A stretch of DNA of 64,000 bases. Source: Methylobacterium goesingense. GTDB taxonomy: Bacteria > Pseudomonadota > Alphaproteobacteria > Rhizobiales > Beijerinckiaceae. The position numbers and the translations under genes were made by a program. Position 1 is the stretch's first letter. Each line of letters opens with the position of its first letter. Under the pieces are notes generated by a model, which made no database searches, was not told the DNA's origin, and saw only the letters and a program-made list of their open reading frames with translations. The DNA is taken from the NCBI RefSeq assembly GCF_022179225.1, contig NZ_BPQL01000069.1:30295-94294 (forward strand), read 5' to 3'. Of the stretch, positions 42,986 through 51,551 are shown one piece after another.

Positions 42986-43567
42986 TCAACCCTGCACGGC
43001 GGCGGAGGCGTCGCGCAGCATCGCCTCGGCGCGGTCCCGGGCGCGCGCCCAGCGCCCGCATTCCCGGCGCGCATCCGACAGGGCGCGATGCTCCGGGGCC
43101 GGATCGTCCCGCGCGTCCTGACGCAGCGTGGCCAGGAGCTTGCCCGCCAGGGCGTCGCGCGCCGTCGGGTCGATGCCGCCCGCCGCGAGCACATCCAGGA
43201 TCGCGCGGCGCTGCGCCTCCGCCGTCGCCTTCAGCCGCAGGGCGTGGCGCGGCAGGCCGGCCGCGCGCAGGAGCCGGCTCAACCACTGCCCGTCCCAGGA
43301 GGGGGCCGAGGCGTAGAGGGCGACGTCGCGCAAGGTTGTCAGCATGTGCAGCGCCACCCAGTCGTGGGCGACCCCCTCCCGCACCAGGCGCTCCCGGGCG
43401 AGCCCGTGCACCGCCTCGGCCTCGGGCGCCCAGTCGGTCCAGCCCGGGGCCGGACGGATGAGGAAGCTCTCCGAACCGCCCTCGGGAAACACCCACGCGA
43501 CCTCGATCGGGTAGCTGGTCTTGGCGAGCGAGGACGCCTCGAAATCCAGGAAGGCGATGCGGCTCAA
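42986..43567 (-). CDS. DEDDh-type 3'-5' exonuclease
   Basis: The 193-residue product starts at a TTG with GAGGG upstream. The first exonuclease motif is AFLDFEASSL (DxE) and the last is HRALSDARRE (HxAxxD). The middle Asp is probably in PSWDGQWLSRLL. This is the fold of DnaQ-like and RNase T-like enzymes that remove nucleotides from 3' ends. A longer start at 43705 would add 46 residues that overlap the divergent PAP2 gene and look non-coding. The substrate, DNA or RNA, is not certain. Confidence 0.83.
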   Translation of the reverse strand: MSRIAFLDFEASSLAKTSYPIEVAWVFPEGGSESFLIRPAPGWTDWAPEAEAVHGLARERLVREGVAHDWVALHMLTTLRDVALYASAPSWDGQWLSRLLRAAGLPRHALRLKATAEAQRRAILDVLAAGGIDPTARDALAGKLLATLRQDARDDPAPEHRALSDARRECGRWARARDRAEAMLRDASAAVQG

Positions 43568-43689
43568 CGGCGGACCCTCGGGGCGGAAACCGGCTCGGCA
43601 CGGGAATTGGCGCGGGAAAAGAAGCGATGCCGGGCAACAAACCCGCGCAAAGCCGAGTTCCGGCTTCGACGTACCGCGAAGGACCCCGG

Positions 43690-44772
43690 GTGAGCGACGC
43701 AACACCGATCTCGATGCCCGCGCGCGGGACGCGCCGTCGGCTCGCCGCTTCCGCCCCCACCTCGCTCACGCGCTTCCTCTCCGCAAGACCCATCCTCCAT
43801 AGCGGCCGGATCTCGGCCGACTTGGCTGCCTTGGCCGCGCCACATCCGGCGCTCTGGGGCCTTGCCCTGGCGGTGGCCGTCCTCGACGCGGTGTGGCTGC
43901 GCCGGGCCGGGATCGCCCTGGCGCCGTTCGGCTTTAGCGTCGCTGCGGCGCTGGTGGCGGCGCTCCTCGCACTCGCCACCCTGTTCGGCCCCGTCCTGTC
44001 CGAGCCGAAGCTGCGGGCGATGGCGCTGGCGAGCGCCGCCCTCGTCGCCGTGACCGTGCCGCTCGCAGTGCTGCACTACCTCACCGCGACCTGGGCCCTG
44101 CCGCTGGCCGATGCGCGGCTGGCGCGGGCCGAGGCTGCGCTGGGCTTCGACTGGCCGGGCTACCTCGCGGTCCTCCAGGCGCATCCGCGCCTCGCCTGGT
44201 GGCTGGCCCTCGCCTACCACACCAGCGGCCCGCAGGTCGGCCTCACGGTGATCGCGCTCAGCGCGACCCTCCGGGTCGGCCGGCTCTGGGCCTATGTGCG
44301 GATGTTCGCGGTGCTGCTCCTCGCGGTCGTTCTCGTCGCCGCCCTGGTGCCCGCCGCCGGCCCCTTCGTGCATTACGGCCTCGTCACCGTGCCGGACGGA
44401 TCGATCGAGACCATGGGCGCCCTCTGGCACCTCGATGCCCTGGAGCACCTGCGTGCCGGCACCCTGCGCGTCCTGGCCCTGGAAGATATCCGCGGCCTCG
44501 TGACGTTCCCGTCCTTCCATGTCTGCCTCGCGGTGCTGACCGCCTGGGCGCTGGCGCCGATCCCGATCCTCGGCCCCTTGGCGATCGCCCTCAACGCCGT
44601 CGTCATCGTGGCGACCCTCGGGGCCGGCGGGCATTACCTGCCCGACCTGCTCGCCGGCTTCATGCTCTCGGTCGCGGTCATCGGCGGGCGCGCGATCCTA
44701 CGGGGGCGCCGCGCCCGGCCATCGGGCCAGAGGTCCGAACCCGCCCCGTGCGGGTCGCGTTGTCCGAGGTGA
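43690..44772 (+). CDS. PAP2-superfamily membrane phosphatase/transferase
   Basis: The 360-residue product, read from a GTG preceded by GAAGGA at 43678-43683, is a polytopic membrane protein. The PAP2 motifs of the inositol-phosphotransferase-like group appear near the C-terminus: LVTFPSFHVCLAVLTAWALA (the SxxH part) and LGAGGHYLPDLLAGFMLSV (the H-x3-D part). About seven hydrophobic segments precede or flank them. It may process lipid phosphates or polyprenyl phosphates. ATGs at 43627 and 43714 are alternative starts. Confidence 0.82.
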   Translation: MSDATPISMPARGTRRRLAASAPTSLTRFLSARPILHSGRISADLAALAAPHPALWGLALAVAVLDAVWLRRAGIALAPFGFSVAAALVAALLALATLFGPVLSEPKLRAMALASAALVAVTVPLAVLHYLTATWALPLADARLARAEAALGFDWPGYLAVLQAHPRLAWWLALAYHTSGPQVGLTVIALSATLRVGRLWAYVRMFAVLLLAVVLVAALVPAAGPFVHYGLVTVPDGSIETMGALWHLDALEHLRAGTLRVLALEDIRGLVTFPSFHVCLAVLTAWALAPIPILGPLAIALNAVVIVATLGAGGHYLPDLLAGFMLSVAVIGGRAILRGRRARPSGQRSEPAPCGSRCPR

Positions 44773-44819
44773 CGGCACGGGACACGGTCCGTGCGCCTCC
44801 ATTCCCGGAGAGGATCGAC

Positions 44820-45200
44820 ATGCGCCTTCCCAGCCTTCGATTCGCGGCGGCCCTGGCCTGCGCCGGGGTCTGCGCCCTGCCGCTGCCGGCCGCCGCCCAG
44901 AGCACGGGCTACGTCACCGGCTTCCCCGGCAAGGACCCGGCCGGCGACGACGAAATCGGCTGGGGGCCGGCCTATCGCCCGGAGACCAGCTTCTCGCAGC
45001 CGGGCACGCCGCCGACCCCGGGCGACTTCGCCGGCGCCGCCTACCGGGCGCGTACGGGGCGCGGCCCCTACGACGCCGTGCAGGGCACCGGGCTGCGCGG
45101 CGCCCGCTTCGCACCGGACGACGCGGTCGCGGAGCCGTCGCGCCGGCGCCACCGCGCCGTTCGCCACCACCCGACCCGGGGACGGCACGCCGACCGCTGA
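44820..45200 (+). CDS. Small secreted protein, unknown
   Basis: The 126-residue product has a signal peptide (MRLPSLRFAAALACAGVCAL, cleavage near AAAQS). The mature part is Gly/Pro-rich and polar (GYVTGFPGKDPAGDDEIGWG, SQPGTPPTPGDFAGAAYRA) and ends in a strongly basic, His/Arg-rich tail (RRRHRAVRHHPTRGRHADR). No family is recognised. GGAGAGG just upstream of the ATG supports the start. A periplasmic location is predicted. Confidence 0.72.
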   Translation: MRLPSLRFAAALACAGVCALPLPAAAQSTGYVTGFPGKDPAGDDEIGWGPAYRPETSFSQPGTPPTPGDFAGAAYRARTGRGPYDAVQGTGLRGARFAPDDAVAEPSRRRHRAVRHHPTRGRHADR

Positions 45201-45225
45201 TCGCGCGACGTCAGGATAGGACGGC

Positions 45226-45273
45226 ACCGCGCGCGCTGTCGGGGCTGACATGATTTGCCTTGACGCGCGCGGT
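45226..45273. repeat. 10-bp inverted repeat upstream of selO
   Basis: ACCGCGCGCG at 45226-45235 and CGCGCGCGGT at 45264-45273 are exact reverse complements with a 28-bp spacer. They lie in the 129-bp gap between the secreted protein gene and selO. The element could be an operator or a chance GC-rich palindrome. Confidence 0.4.
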
Positions 45274-45329
45274 ACCCCACCTCGTGGTCAGAGCCGCCCG
45301 CCGCGCCGCATACGGGACCCAAGCCCTCG

Positions 45330-46808
45330 ATGACAGCCGCCATCCCCTTCACGAACACCTATGCCCGCCTGCCGGAGCACTTCTTCGCTTCCGTCGATCC
45401 CACGCCCGTGGCGGCGCCGCGCCTGATCCGGGTCAACCGGGACCTCGCCGCGGAACTCGGAATCGACCCCGCCTGGCTCGAGAGCCCCGAGGGCGTCGCC
45501 GTGCTGGCGGGCAACCGGGTTCCGGAGGGCGCCGAGCCCCTGGCGATGGCCTATGCGGGCCACCAGTTCGGTAACCGCGTGCCCCAACTCGGCGACGGAC
45601 GGGCGATCCTCCTCGGCGAGGTCGTCGGCCGCGACGGCCTGCGCCGCGACATCCAGCTGAAAGGTTCGGGCCCGACGCCGTTCTCCCGGCGGGGCGACGG
45701 CCGCGCCGCCCTTGGGCCGGTCCTGCGCGAATACATCATCAGCGAGGCCATGACGGCGCTCGGCATCCCCAGCACCCGCGCCCTGGCGGCGGTGCTCACG
45801 GGGGATTCGGTTATGCGCGAGACGGTGCTGCCCGGCGGGGTCCTGACCCGGGTCGCCACCAGCCATATCCGCGTCGGCACCTTCCAGTATTTCGCCATGC
45901 GGGGCGACGTGGACGGCGTGTGGGCGCTGGCCGACCACGTCATCGGCCGGCACGACCCGGACCTGGCGGAGGCTCCGAATCCCTACGCCGCCTTGCTGAC
46001 CCGGGTGGTGGAGCGGCAGGCCGACCTCGTCGCGCGCTGGCTCCTCGTGGGCTTCATCCACGGGGTGATGAACACCGACAATTGCGCGGTCTCCGGCGAG
46101 ACCATCGATTTCGGGCCCTGCGCCTTCCTCGACGCCTACGACCCTTCGGCCGTGTTCAGCGCCATCGACGAGTACGGCCGCTACGCCTACGGCAATCAAC
46201 CCGGCATCCTGCACTGGAACCTGACCCGGTTCGCCGAGGCGCTCCTGCCCCTGTTGGCGCACGAGGCCGAGGCGGGCATTGCCGTGGCGCAGGATTGCCT
46301 CGCCGTCTTCGGGCCCCGGTTCGAGGCGGCCTATCACGGCGGTCTCCGGGCCAAGCTCGGCCTCACGACGGACCAGGATGCGGACGGCGAACTCGGCCGC
46401 GCCTTCCTGGAGGCGATGCAGGCCGGCGGCGCCGACTTCACCCTGACCTTCCGGCGGCTCGGGCAGGCCGCCCTCGGCCCGGAAGGCGACGCGGCCGTGC
46501 GCGACCTGTTCGGCGACCCGGGACTGTACGACGCCTGGGCGACCCGCTGGCGGGCGCGGCTCGCCGCCGAGCCACTTGATCCGGCCGCGCGCCGAGCGGC
46601 GATGGACCGGGTCAATCCGGCCTTCATTCCGCGCAACCACCGGGTCGAGGCGGTGATCCAGGCAGCCATCGCCCGCGATGACTTCGCGCCCTTCCACGAA
46701 CTCGTGACGGTTCTGGCCCGGCCTTACGACGACCAGCCCGCCTTCGCGGCCTATGCCGAGCCGCCCCAGCCGCACGAGCGGGTGCTGCAGACCTTCTGCG
46801 GCACCTGA
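45330..46808 (+). CDS. selO: Protein adenylyltransferase SelO
   Basis: The 492-residue pseudokinase-fold protein has the SelO landmarks [80 protein letters not shown] and [13 protein letters not shown]. It transfers AMP to Ser/Thr/Tyr residues of target proteins, with a role in redox stress. The C-terminus reads LQTFCGT, where the Cys occupies the selenocysteine position of animal SelO, as in other bacteria. Length is normal. Confidence 0.97.
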   Translation: MTAAIPFTNTYARLPEHFFASVDPTPVAAPRLIRVNRDLAAELGIDPAWLESPEGVAVLAGNRVPEGAEPLAMAYAGHQFGNRVPQLGDGRAILLGEVVGRDGLRRDIQLKGSGPTPFSRRGDGRAALGPVLREYIISEAMTALGIPSTRALAAVLTGDSVMRETVLPGGVLTRVATSHIRVGTFQYFAMRGDVDGVWALADHVIGRHDPDLAEAPNPYAALLTRVVERQADLVARWLLVGFIHGVMNTDNCAVSGETIDFGPCAFLDAYDPSAVFSAIDEYGRYAYGNQPGILHWNLTRFAEALLPLLAHEAEAGIAVAQDCLAVFGPRFEAAYHGGLRAKLGLTTDQDADGELGRAFLEAMQAGGADFTLTFRRLGQAALGPEGDAAVRDLFGDPGLYDAWATRWRARLAAEPLDPAARRAAMDRVNPAFIPRNHRVEAVIQAAIARDDFAPFHELVTVLARPYDDQPAFAAYAEPPQPHERVLQTFCGT

Positions 46809-47033
46809 CGGCATAGAACCGGCGCGGGCGGCCGGGCGAGAAGGACACGCGATACCGTGACGGGCGGGATCGGGGAGGGTCCGGCCGAACCGCTGGAGCG
46901 GCCCGGCTCCGAGAGGGCCGAGCCGGCCATGCCCGCCGTTGACGGTCCCCGCCCGACGCCACAGGCGCGGTTTGCAAAAGCTCTGGTATACCGTATTCCA
47001 TGGGTGCGTTAGCCCAAGCGGACAGGTGTACCG

Positions 47034-47246
47034 ATGAGCCAGATCGTGAAGCCGGATCGCCCGATCTGGCCGCCCGTACCCGAGACGACCGTGCCACCCC
47101 AGCCGCAGGCACCCCGTTCCGAACCTCGGGCAGCGCCGGCCGAAGCGAAGGATCGTGACGCCGCCCTGCACGAGGCCCTGCTGGCCGAGAGTGACGCCAA
47201 GGCCGGTCTCAGCGTCTTCGAGGGGGTCGGCTCCTTCTCGGGATGA
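47034..47246 (+). CDS. Small Pro-rich protein, unknown
   Basis: The 70-residue product has a Pro-rich N-terminal half (PDRPIWPPVPETTVPPQPQA) and a helical C-terminal half (DRDAALHEALLAESDAKAGL) ending SVFEGVGSFSG. There is no signal peptide or membrane segment. I do not recognise it. A weak promoter-like pair, TTGCAA at 46972 and TATTCC at 46994 with a 16-bp spacer, lies upstream. Coding status is plausible from composition and an isolated position, but is not proven. Confidence 0.5.
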   Translation: MSQIVKPDRPIWPPVPETTVPPQPQAPRSEPRAAPAEAKDRDAALHEALLAESDAKAGLSVFEGVGSFSG

Positions 47247-47335
47247 ACCCTTCCCATCGGGTCGTATCCGGTGCGGTGAAGGCTACCAACGCTGCACCGC
47301 CCCGGACATCGCGGTCGTGGCGAGAGACCCCGGCC

Positions 47336-48673
47336 TCAGGCCGCGGGCGTGACGGCCTCATCCCGCGCTGCCTCGGCACCCTCGTGCCACGAGACCGCGA
47401 AGAGCCGCATGTCGCGCGTGTCCGCGCAGTCCGAGGGGGGCATGTCGGCGAGGTGCAGGCGCGAGCGGACGGCCGGGCTGAGCAGCCGGACGAGATCGTA
47501 CGACCCCGCGAGCGTCAGGTTCGCCGCCTTCGCCCGTGCCTCGATCCGGGCGAGCCGGTTCATCGCCGTCCCCAGCACCGTGAACTCGGCCCGGTGGCCG
47601 TCGTCGAAGACGCCGACCAGCACCTCGCCCGCATGAAGCGCCATGGTGATGCGCAGGAGCGGCCGGCCCTCGCCGCGTCGCTCGGCGTTGAGCCGCTCGA
47701 GCCGCGTCGCGATGGTCCGGGCGCAGCCGAGGGCCGCTTCGGCCTGGGCCTGCGGCCGCCCGACGATGAACTGGGCCAGGATGCCGTCGCCCACATACTT
47801 GTCGACAATGCCGCCGTGCTCCATCACCGCCACGTGGGTGAGCGCCCGAACGTCGAGCAGCGCCCGCACCACTTCCTCCTGCGAATGCTCCCGCGAAAAG
47901 GCCGAGAACCCCCGCAGGTCGAGGCCGAACAGGCAGGCGTGACGCGACTGGACCCCAGCGAGGCCGCCGCCGCTCTCCGCCAGCTCGCCCGCCACCCGGC
48001 TGGGCACGAAGCGGGCGAGGCTGGCCCGCTCCCGCTCCGTGCGCAGGGCCGTGCTCACCGCCGACCGCAGGCGCCGGACCCCGTCGATGACCACGAGGCT
48101 CGCGGCCGCGAAGGTCAGGAGGCCGGTCACCTCCTCCTCGAGGGTGACGTAGGGGCCGAGCAGCGTGTGGTCGGGCTCCAGGAACGCGAGCAGGATGGTG
48201 CCGCCCCAGGCAAGGCTCACGAGCCCCGAGAACACGACCGTGTGCCAGACCCGCATGCTGAGACCCGTCTGCAGCAGCAGGAGAAAGGCCGGCAGCCGGC
48301 TCACCGCCGTCGCGGTCTCCTCCGTCTCCACCGCGCCGACCAGGATGTGCTCGACGACGAGGAACAGGGCCACGCCGGCATTCAGCAGGGTCGCGCTCCA
48401 GGTCAGCCACGCATTCGTGCGTTCCGTGCGCCCATCGCGATGGGCGGCGCGCCAATCGGCGAGGGCGAGCCCCAGGGACACCACGGCGTAGACCCCGAGG
48501 CCGACCCAGTGATGGATGGAGTGGCTCGAGCCGTCGTAGCCCTGGGCGGTGGCCAGCAGCACCAGAACGATGAGGAGGTGCAGGACGAGGGAGCGGCGCC
48601 CCGACGCGAGCTGGAGGCGATTCAGGACCGTGGAATCACCCGCGTTCGGACGGCGACGGGAAGGGAGACGCAT
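47336..48673 (-). CDS. Membrane class III adenylate/guanylate cyclase
   Basis: The 445-residue protein has six or so hydrophobic segments in residues 28-210 (LVLHLLIVLVLLATAQG, GVYAVVSLGLALADW, FAAASLVVIDGVRR). A cytoplasmic class III cyclase domain follows: CLFGLDLRGFSAFSREHSQE with a metal Asp, DKYVGDGILAQFIVGRPQ with the second metal Asp, and LRITMALHAGEVLVGVFDDG. It should produce cAMP, though cGMP is not excluded. The six-helix membrane part may sense or anchor. It is preceded by a repetitive palindromic element. Confidence 0.9.
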   Translation of the reverse strand: MRLPSRRRPNAGDSTVLNRLQLASGRRSLVLHLLIVLVLLATAQGYDGSSHSIHHWVGLGVYAVVSLGLALADWRAAHRDGRTERTNAWLTWSATLLNAGVALFLVVEHILVGAVETEETATAVSRLPAFLLLLQTGLSMRVWHTVVFSGLVSLAWGGTILLAFLEPDHTLLGPYVTLEEEVTGLLTFAAASLVVIDGVRRLRSAVSTALRTERERASLARFVPSRVAGELAESGGGLAGVQSRHACLFGLDLRGFSAFSREHSQEEVVRALLDVRALTHVAVMEHGGIVDKYVGDGILAQFIVGRPQAQAEAALGCARTIATRLERLNAERRGEGRPLLRITMALHAGEVLVGVFDDGHRAEFTVLGTAMNRLARIEARAKAANLTLAGSYDLVRLLSPAVRSRLHLADMPPSDCADTRDMRLFAVSWHEGAEAARDEAVTPAA

Positions 48674-48710
48674 GACGGGGGCGATCGATCAGGGTGGGGC
48701 GGCGCCTTAA

Positions 48711-48814
48711 AGCATTTTCAAGCGAGGTGGATGCCGGCTCGCGTGAAGAAAAGGCGACCCCGCAATGAGATAGAGCATTGTCGGTGATCCAGGGATCACC
48801 GAAAATGCTCTATC
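48711..48814. repeat. Mosaic palindromic repeat element (REP-like)
   Basis: Two palindromes are joined. The first has imperfect arms TTTTCAAGCGAG (48715-48726) and CTCGCGTGAAGAAAA (48738-48752). The second has 22-bp arms at 48769-48790 and 48793-48814 with one mismatch and a 2-nt loop; each arm contains AGAGCAT or ATGCTCT. The element fills most of the gap between the cyclase and mmcB. Dispersed intergenic palindromes with GCATTTTC and AGAGCATT motifs are common in Hyphomicrobiales genomes. Confidence 0.75.
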
Positions 48815-48853
48815 ACGCCGCGCCGGCCGGGCACACGCGTCCGGGCACACGTT

Positions 48854-49339
48854 TCAAAGCGCGCCCTCGCGAATGGCGCCGGGGTCGGCCAGCGCGTGCA
48901 GCAGGCGCGCGGCGCTGTGGGCGAAGCGCAGGGTCACGGCCTTGCGGCGGGGGCCGCTCAGGGGGTGATCGGCGGGGTCGCGCAGGATCGCGGCCCCGAA
49001 GGCGTCGGCGACGATCAGGCCGGCCTCGTCCGGGGTCAGGGTGGTGGACAGGGTCTCGGGGATCGCGAAATAGAAACGGTCGCAGTAACCCCGGTAATCC
49101 GGCCATTTCCGGTCGGCCCGGAAATCCGCCACGCTCGACTTGATCTCCACGATGGTCAGACGGCCGGCCGGGCACAGGGCGATGACGTCGGCACGCCGAC
49201 CGTTGGCCAGGGAAAATTCCGGGATGGTGACGTGACCGAGTTCGGCGAAGAGCCGCCGGACGCCGCGCTGGACCTGGAGCGCGGTGGCCGATTGGCGCCG
49301 GTCGGGCGGGAGGATGACGTTCGCGAGGGCTGCTGACAT
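48854..49339 (-). CDS. mmcB: DNA repair protein MmcB, putative endonuclease
   Basis: The 161-residue product matches MmcB of alphaproteobacteria. Key parts are QRGVRRLFAELGHVTIPEFS, NGRRADVIALCPAGRLTIVE with IVEIKSSVADFRADRKWPDY, and RGYCDRFYFAIPETL. The D...ExK pattern (Asp in RADVIA, Glu and Lys in VEIKSS) resembles a PD-(D/E)XK nuclease core. In Caulobacter MmcB is SOS-induced and aids repair of mitomycin-type damage. It is divergent from the small Cys-rich membrane protein. Confidence 0.88.
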   Translation of the reverse strand: MSAALANVILPPDRRQSATALQVQRGVRRLFAELGHVTIPEFSLANGRRADVIALCPAGRLTIVEIKSSVADFRADRKWPDYRGYCDRFYFAIPETLSTTLTPDEAGLIVADAFGAAILRDPADHPLSGPRRKAVTLRFAHSAARLLHALADPGAIREGAL

Positions 49340-49445
49340 ACGGCTCCGGTCGGTCGTGCGATCTGTTCCGAATCGGGATCGCGCCCAGCAAACCAGCCGG
49401 CGGCCGCCTTGTCACCTGCGACCCCGTTGCGCGTGCGCCGCCCGC

Positions 49446-49961
49446 ATGCTCCGATCGCTTCGGACCCGGAAGGAGGGAGCCCTGCTGGAGGAGCGAGCCG
49501 AGGCGCGGGGCGCAGACCGCGCCGCCGACATGCACCGTGTCACCCGCGATCTGCGCCGCCTGGAAGCCCTGGTCGCGCGCCGGCGCCTGCGGGTGCGGCT
49601 CCTGCGGACCTTGCGCGGCGGTCTCGGGGCGGGTGCGACGCTGGCGGCCCTGATCAAGCTGAAGGTCGCGGGCTCGCTCGCGGTGAAACTCGGCCTCGCG
49701 GCGCTGGTGGGGCTCGGGCTCGCCTGGCCCTTCGTCGCCCTCGCGGTCATCTTTCTCGCGGGGCTCGTGCTGTCGATCCTGAGCCTGTTCGGGGAGGGCT
49801 CCGTCTCGTGCCCGGACGGCGATTGCGATTGCGGGTGCCACCGGCGCGAGGCCCGCGCCGAGCGCCTCCGGCAGCTGATCGCCCGGCGCCGGGACTGGCT
49901 CGCCGAGCCGGCCGGCCCCGCCCCAGGCCGGCGAACGGGTGCGGCTCAGCCCTTGAAGTAG
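49446..49961 (+). CDS. Two-helix membrane protein with Cys cluster
   Basis: The 171-residue product is read from MLRSLRTRKEGALLEERAEA. A charged N-terminal helix is followed by hydrophobic segments (GGLGAGATLAALIKLKVAGS, then LAWPFVALAVIFLAGLVLSI). After these comes a Cys cluster, CPDGDCDCGCH, and a basic C-terminus. The cluster could bind a metal. I do not recognise the family. Upstream in-frame ATGs exist but overlap the mmcB promoter region. The gene overlaps the convergent DedA gene by 16 bp at its end. Confidence 0.6.
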   Translation: MLRSLRTRKEGALLEERAEARGADRAADMHRVTRDLRRLEALVARRRLRVRLLRTLRGGLGAGATLAALIKLKVAGSLAVKLGLAALVGLGLAWPFVALAVIFLAGLVLSILSLFGEGSVSCPDGDCDCGCHRREARAERLRQLIARRRDWLAEPAGPAPGRRTGAAQPLK

Positions 49962-50467
49962 CTCAGGATGCCGGCGCCCGGCGCCAGCATGAGGAAGGAC
50001 CAGGCGAGCGCCGACGTCACATTGGCGATCTGGAAGGGCAGGCGCTTGACTCCGAAGATGCCGGCGATCAGCGGCACCACGGCCCGGGCGGGCCCGATGA
50101 AGCGGCCGATCACGATCCCGCCAGCCCCCCATTTGTGGCAGAATTCCTCCGCGCGGGCGACGATGGCGGGGTAGCGCCGCATCGGCCACATCTGCTTGGC
50201 GCCCTCCTTGTAGTAGTGCCCGAACTCGTAGGAGACCCAATCGCCCAGGGCTGCGCCCAGGGCGCCTGCGAGCATCACGGGCCAGAACGGAATGCCGATC
50301 GCCCCCATCAGCGCGCCGATGCCGAGAAGCAGCACGGTCGCGGGTACCAGCAGCGACAGGAAGGCCAGCGATTCGCAGAAGGCGAGCACGCCCACGATGA
50401 GCGGTGTCCAGCCCTGGTGTGCCTCCACGAAGGCGAGGGTGCTGGCGCGGAGGGCTTCGAAATCCAT
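49946..50467 (-). CDS. DedA-family membrane protein
   Basis: The 173-residue product starts at MDFEALRASTLAFVEAHQGW. DedA/SNARE-associated features are present: ESLAFLSLLVPATVLLLGIG with the conserved acidic residue, LGAALGDWVSYEFGHYYKEG, and RFIGPARAVVPLIAGIFGVK (the F/I-GP-R motif with G). DedA proteins act in lipid-carrier translocation and envelope homeostasis. It is somewhat shorter than the usual 200 residues, lacking part of the C-terminus, but ends cleanly after ILSYFKG. Confidence 0.87.
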   Translation of the reverse strand: MDFEALRASTLAFVEAHQGWTPLIVGVLAFCESLAFLSLLVPATVLLLGIGALMGAIGIPFWPVMLAGALGAALGDWVSYEFGHYYKEGAKQMWPMRRYPAIVARAEEFCHKWGAGGIVIGRFIGPARAVVPLIAGIFGVKRLPFQIANVTSALAWSFLMLAPGAGILSYFKG

Positions 50468-50669
50468 GGGGCTCGCTTGTCGGCTCGGGCTGCCACGCTG
50501 TGGCCGAGGCCGCGCCCCGGGGCAAGAGCAGGACGTTCGCAACCGGCGGGCCCGAGTGGTCGCCACCGGCGGGGCCGAGCGCCCGGCCGCGCGCGAGGAC
50601 GGGGTGCGAAGGCTGGGAAAACTGGGTTAAGCCCTGGATCCGATCGCCCATCGCCACCGGAGACCCGGC

Positions 50670-51518
50670 TTGAACATTCTCTCGATCCAGTCGCACGTCG
50701 CCTTCGGCCATGTCGGCAACACCTCGGCGGTGTTTCCGATGCAGCGCCTGGGCGTCGAGGTCTGGGCGATCCACACGGTGCAGTTCTCCAACCACACCGG
50801 CTACGGTGCCTGGCGGGGGCGGGTCTTCGACGGCCCGGCCATCGAGGACCTCGTCGCGGGCATCGCGGAGCGCGGCGTGCTCGGCACCTGCGACGGGGTG
50901 CTGTCGGGCTACATGGGCTCGGCCGATATCGGCACCGCCATCGTGGCGGCGGTGGCCTCCGTGCGGGCCCTGAACCCGAAGGCGCTCTATGCCTGCGATC
51001 CGGTGATGGGCGATGTGGGCCGGGGCATCTACGTCCGACCGGGGATTCCCGAATTCCTGCGCGCGCAGGCCGTGCCGGCCGCCGACATCGTCACGCCGAA
51101 CCAGTTCGAGCTGAATTGGCTCTCGGGCCTGCCCACCGGCACCCTGGCGGAGACCAAGCGGGCGGTGGCCTCGGTGCAGGCGCTCGGCCCCCGCGTCGTC
51201 CTCGTCACCTCCCTCGTCACCGACGACACGCCCGCCGACGCCATCGACCTGATGGCCGGGGAGGGGGGCGCGTTCTGGCGCCTGCGCACGCCGCGCCTGC
51301 ACCTCGACGTGAACGGCGCCGGGGACGCCATCGCGGCGCTCTTCCTCGTGCACTACGCCCGTACCGGCTCGGCCGCCCTGGCGCTCGGCATGGCCGGCGC
51401 CTCGGTCTACGGCCTGCTGCGGCGTACGCTGGAGGCCGGCTCCCGCGAGATCCTGACGGTGGCGGCCCAGGACGAGTTCGTCGCGCCGAGCGAGACGTTC
51501 CCCGTGGAGACGGTCTAA
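50670..51518 (+). CDS. pdxY: Pyridoxal kinase PdxY
   Basis: The 282-residue ribokinase-fold enzyme starts at a TTG giving MNILSIQSHVAFGHVGNTSA, the conserved N-terminus. Other motifs are VQFSNHTGYGAWRGRVFDG, YACDPVMGDVGRGIYVRPG, TPNQFELNWLSGLP and the anion-hole/catalytic region DVNGAGDAIAALFLVHY. It phosphorylates pyridoxal to pyridoxal 5'-phosphate in the salvage pathway. An upstream GGAG supports the TTG. The next gene, 33 bp away, is PhzF-like. Confidence 0.95.
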   Translation: MNILSIQSHVAFGHVGNTSAVFPMQRLGVEVWAIHTVQFSNHTGYGAWRGRVFDGPAIEDLVAGIAERGVLGTCDGVLSGYMGSADIGTAIVAAVASVRALNPKALYACDPVMGDVGRGIYVRPGIPEFLRAQAVPAADIVTPNQFELNWLSGLPTGTLAETKRAVASVQALGPRVVLVTSLVTDDTPADAIDLMAGEGGAFWRLRTPRLHLDVNGAGDAIAALFLVHYARTGSAALALGMAGASVYGLLRRTLEAGSREILTVAAQDEFVAPSETFPVETV

Positions 51519-51551
51519 GGTCCAGGCCTCGTCAGCCGGGAGATACCGCCC

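Noticed and set aside
43568..43705. Longer N-terminus for the exonuclease
   Set aside because: The extra 46 residues overlap the divergent PAP2 start, are Arg/Cys/Pro-rich, and the TTG at 43567 has a good ribosome site directly before the conserved first strand.
46860..47033. Possible tRNA or small RNA gene before the 70-aa protein
   Set aside because: No cloverleaf, T-loop GGTTCRA or CCA end was found; only a weak promoter-like pair is present.
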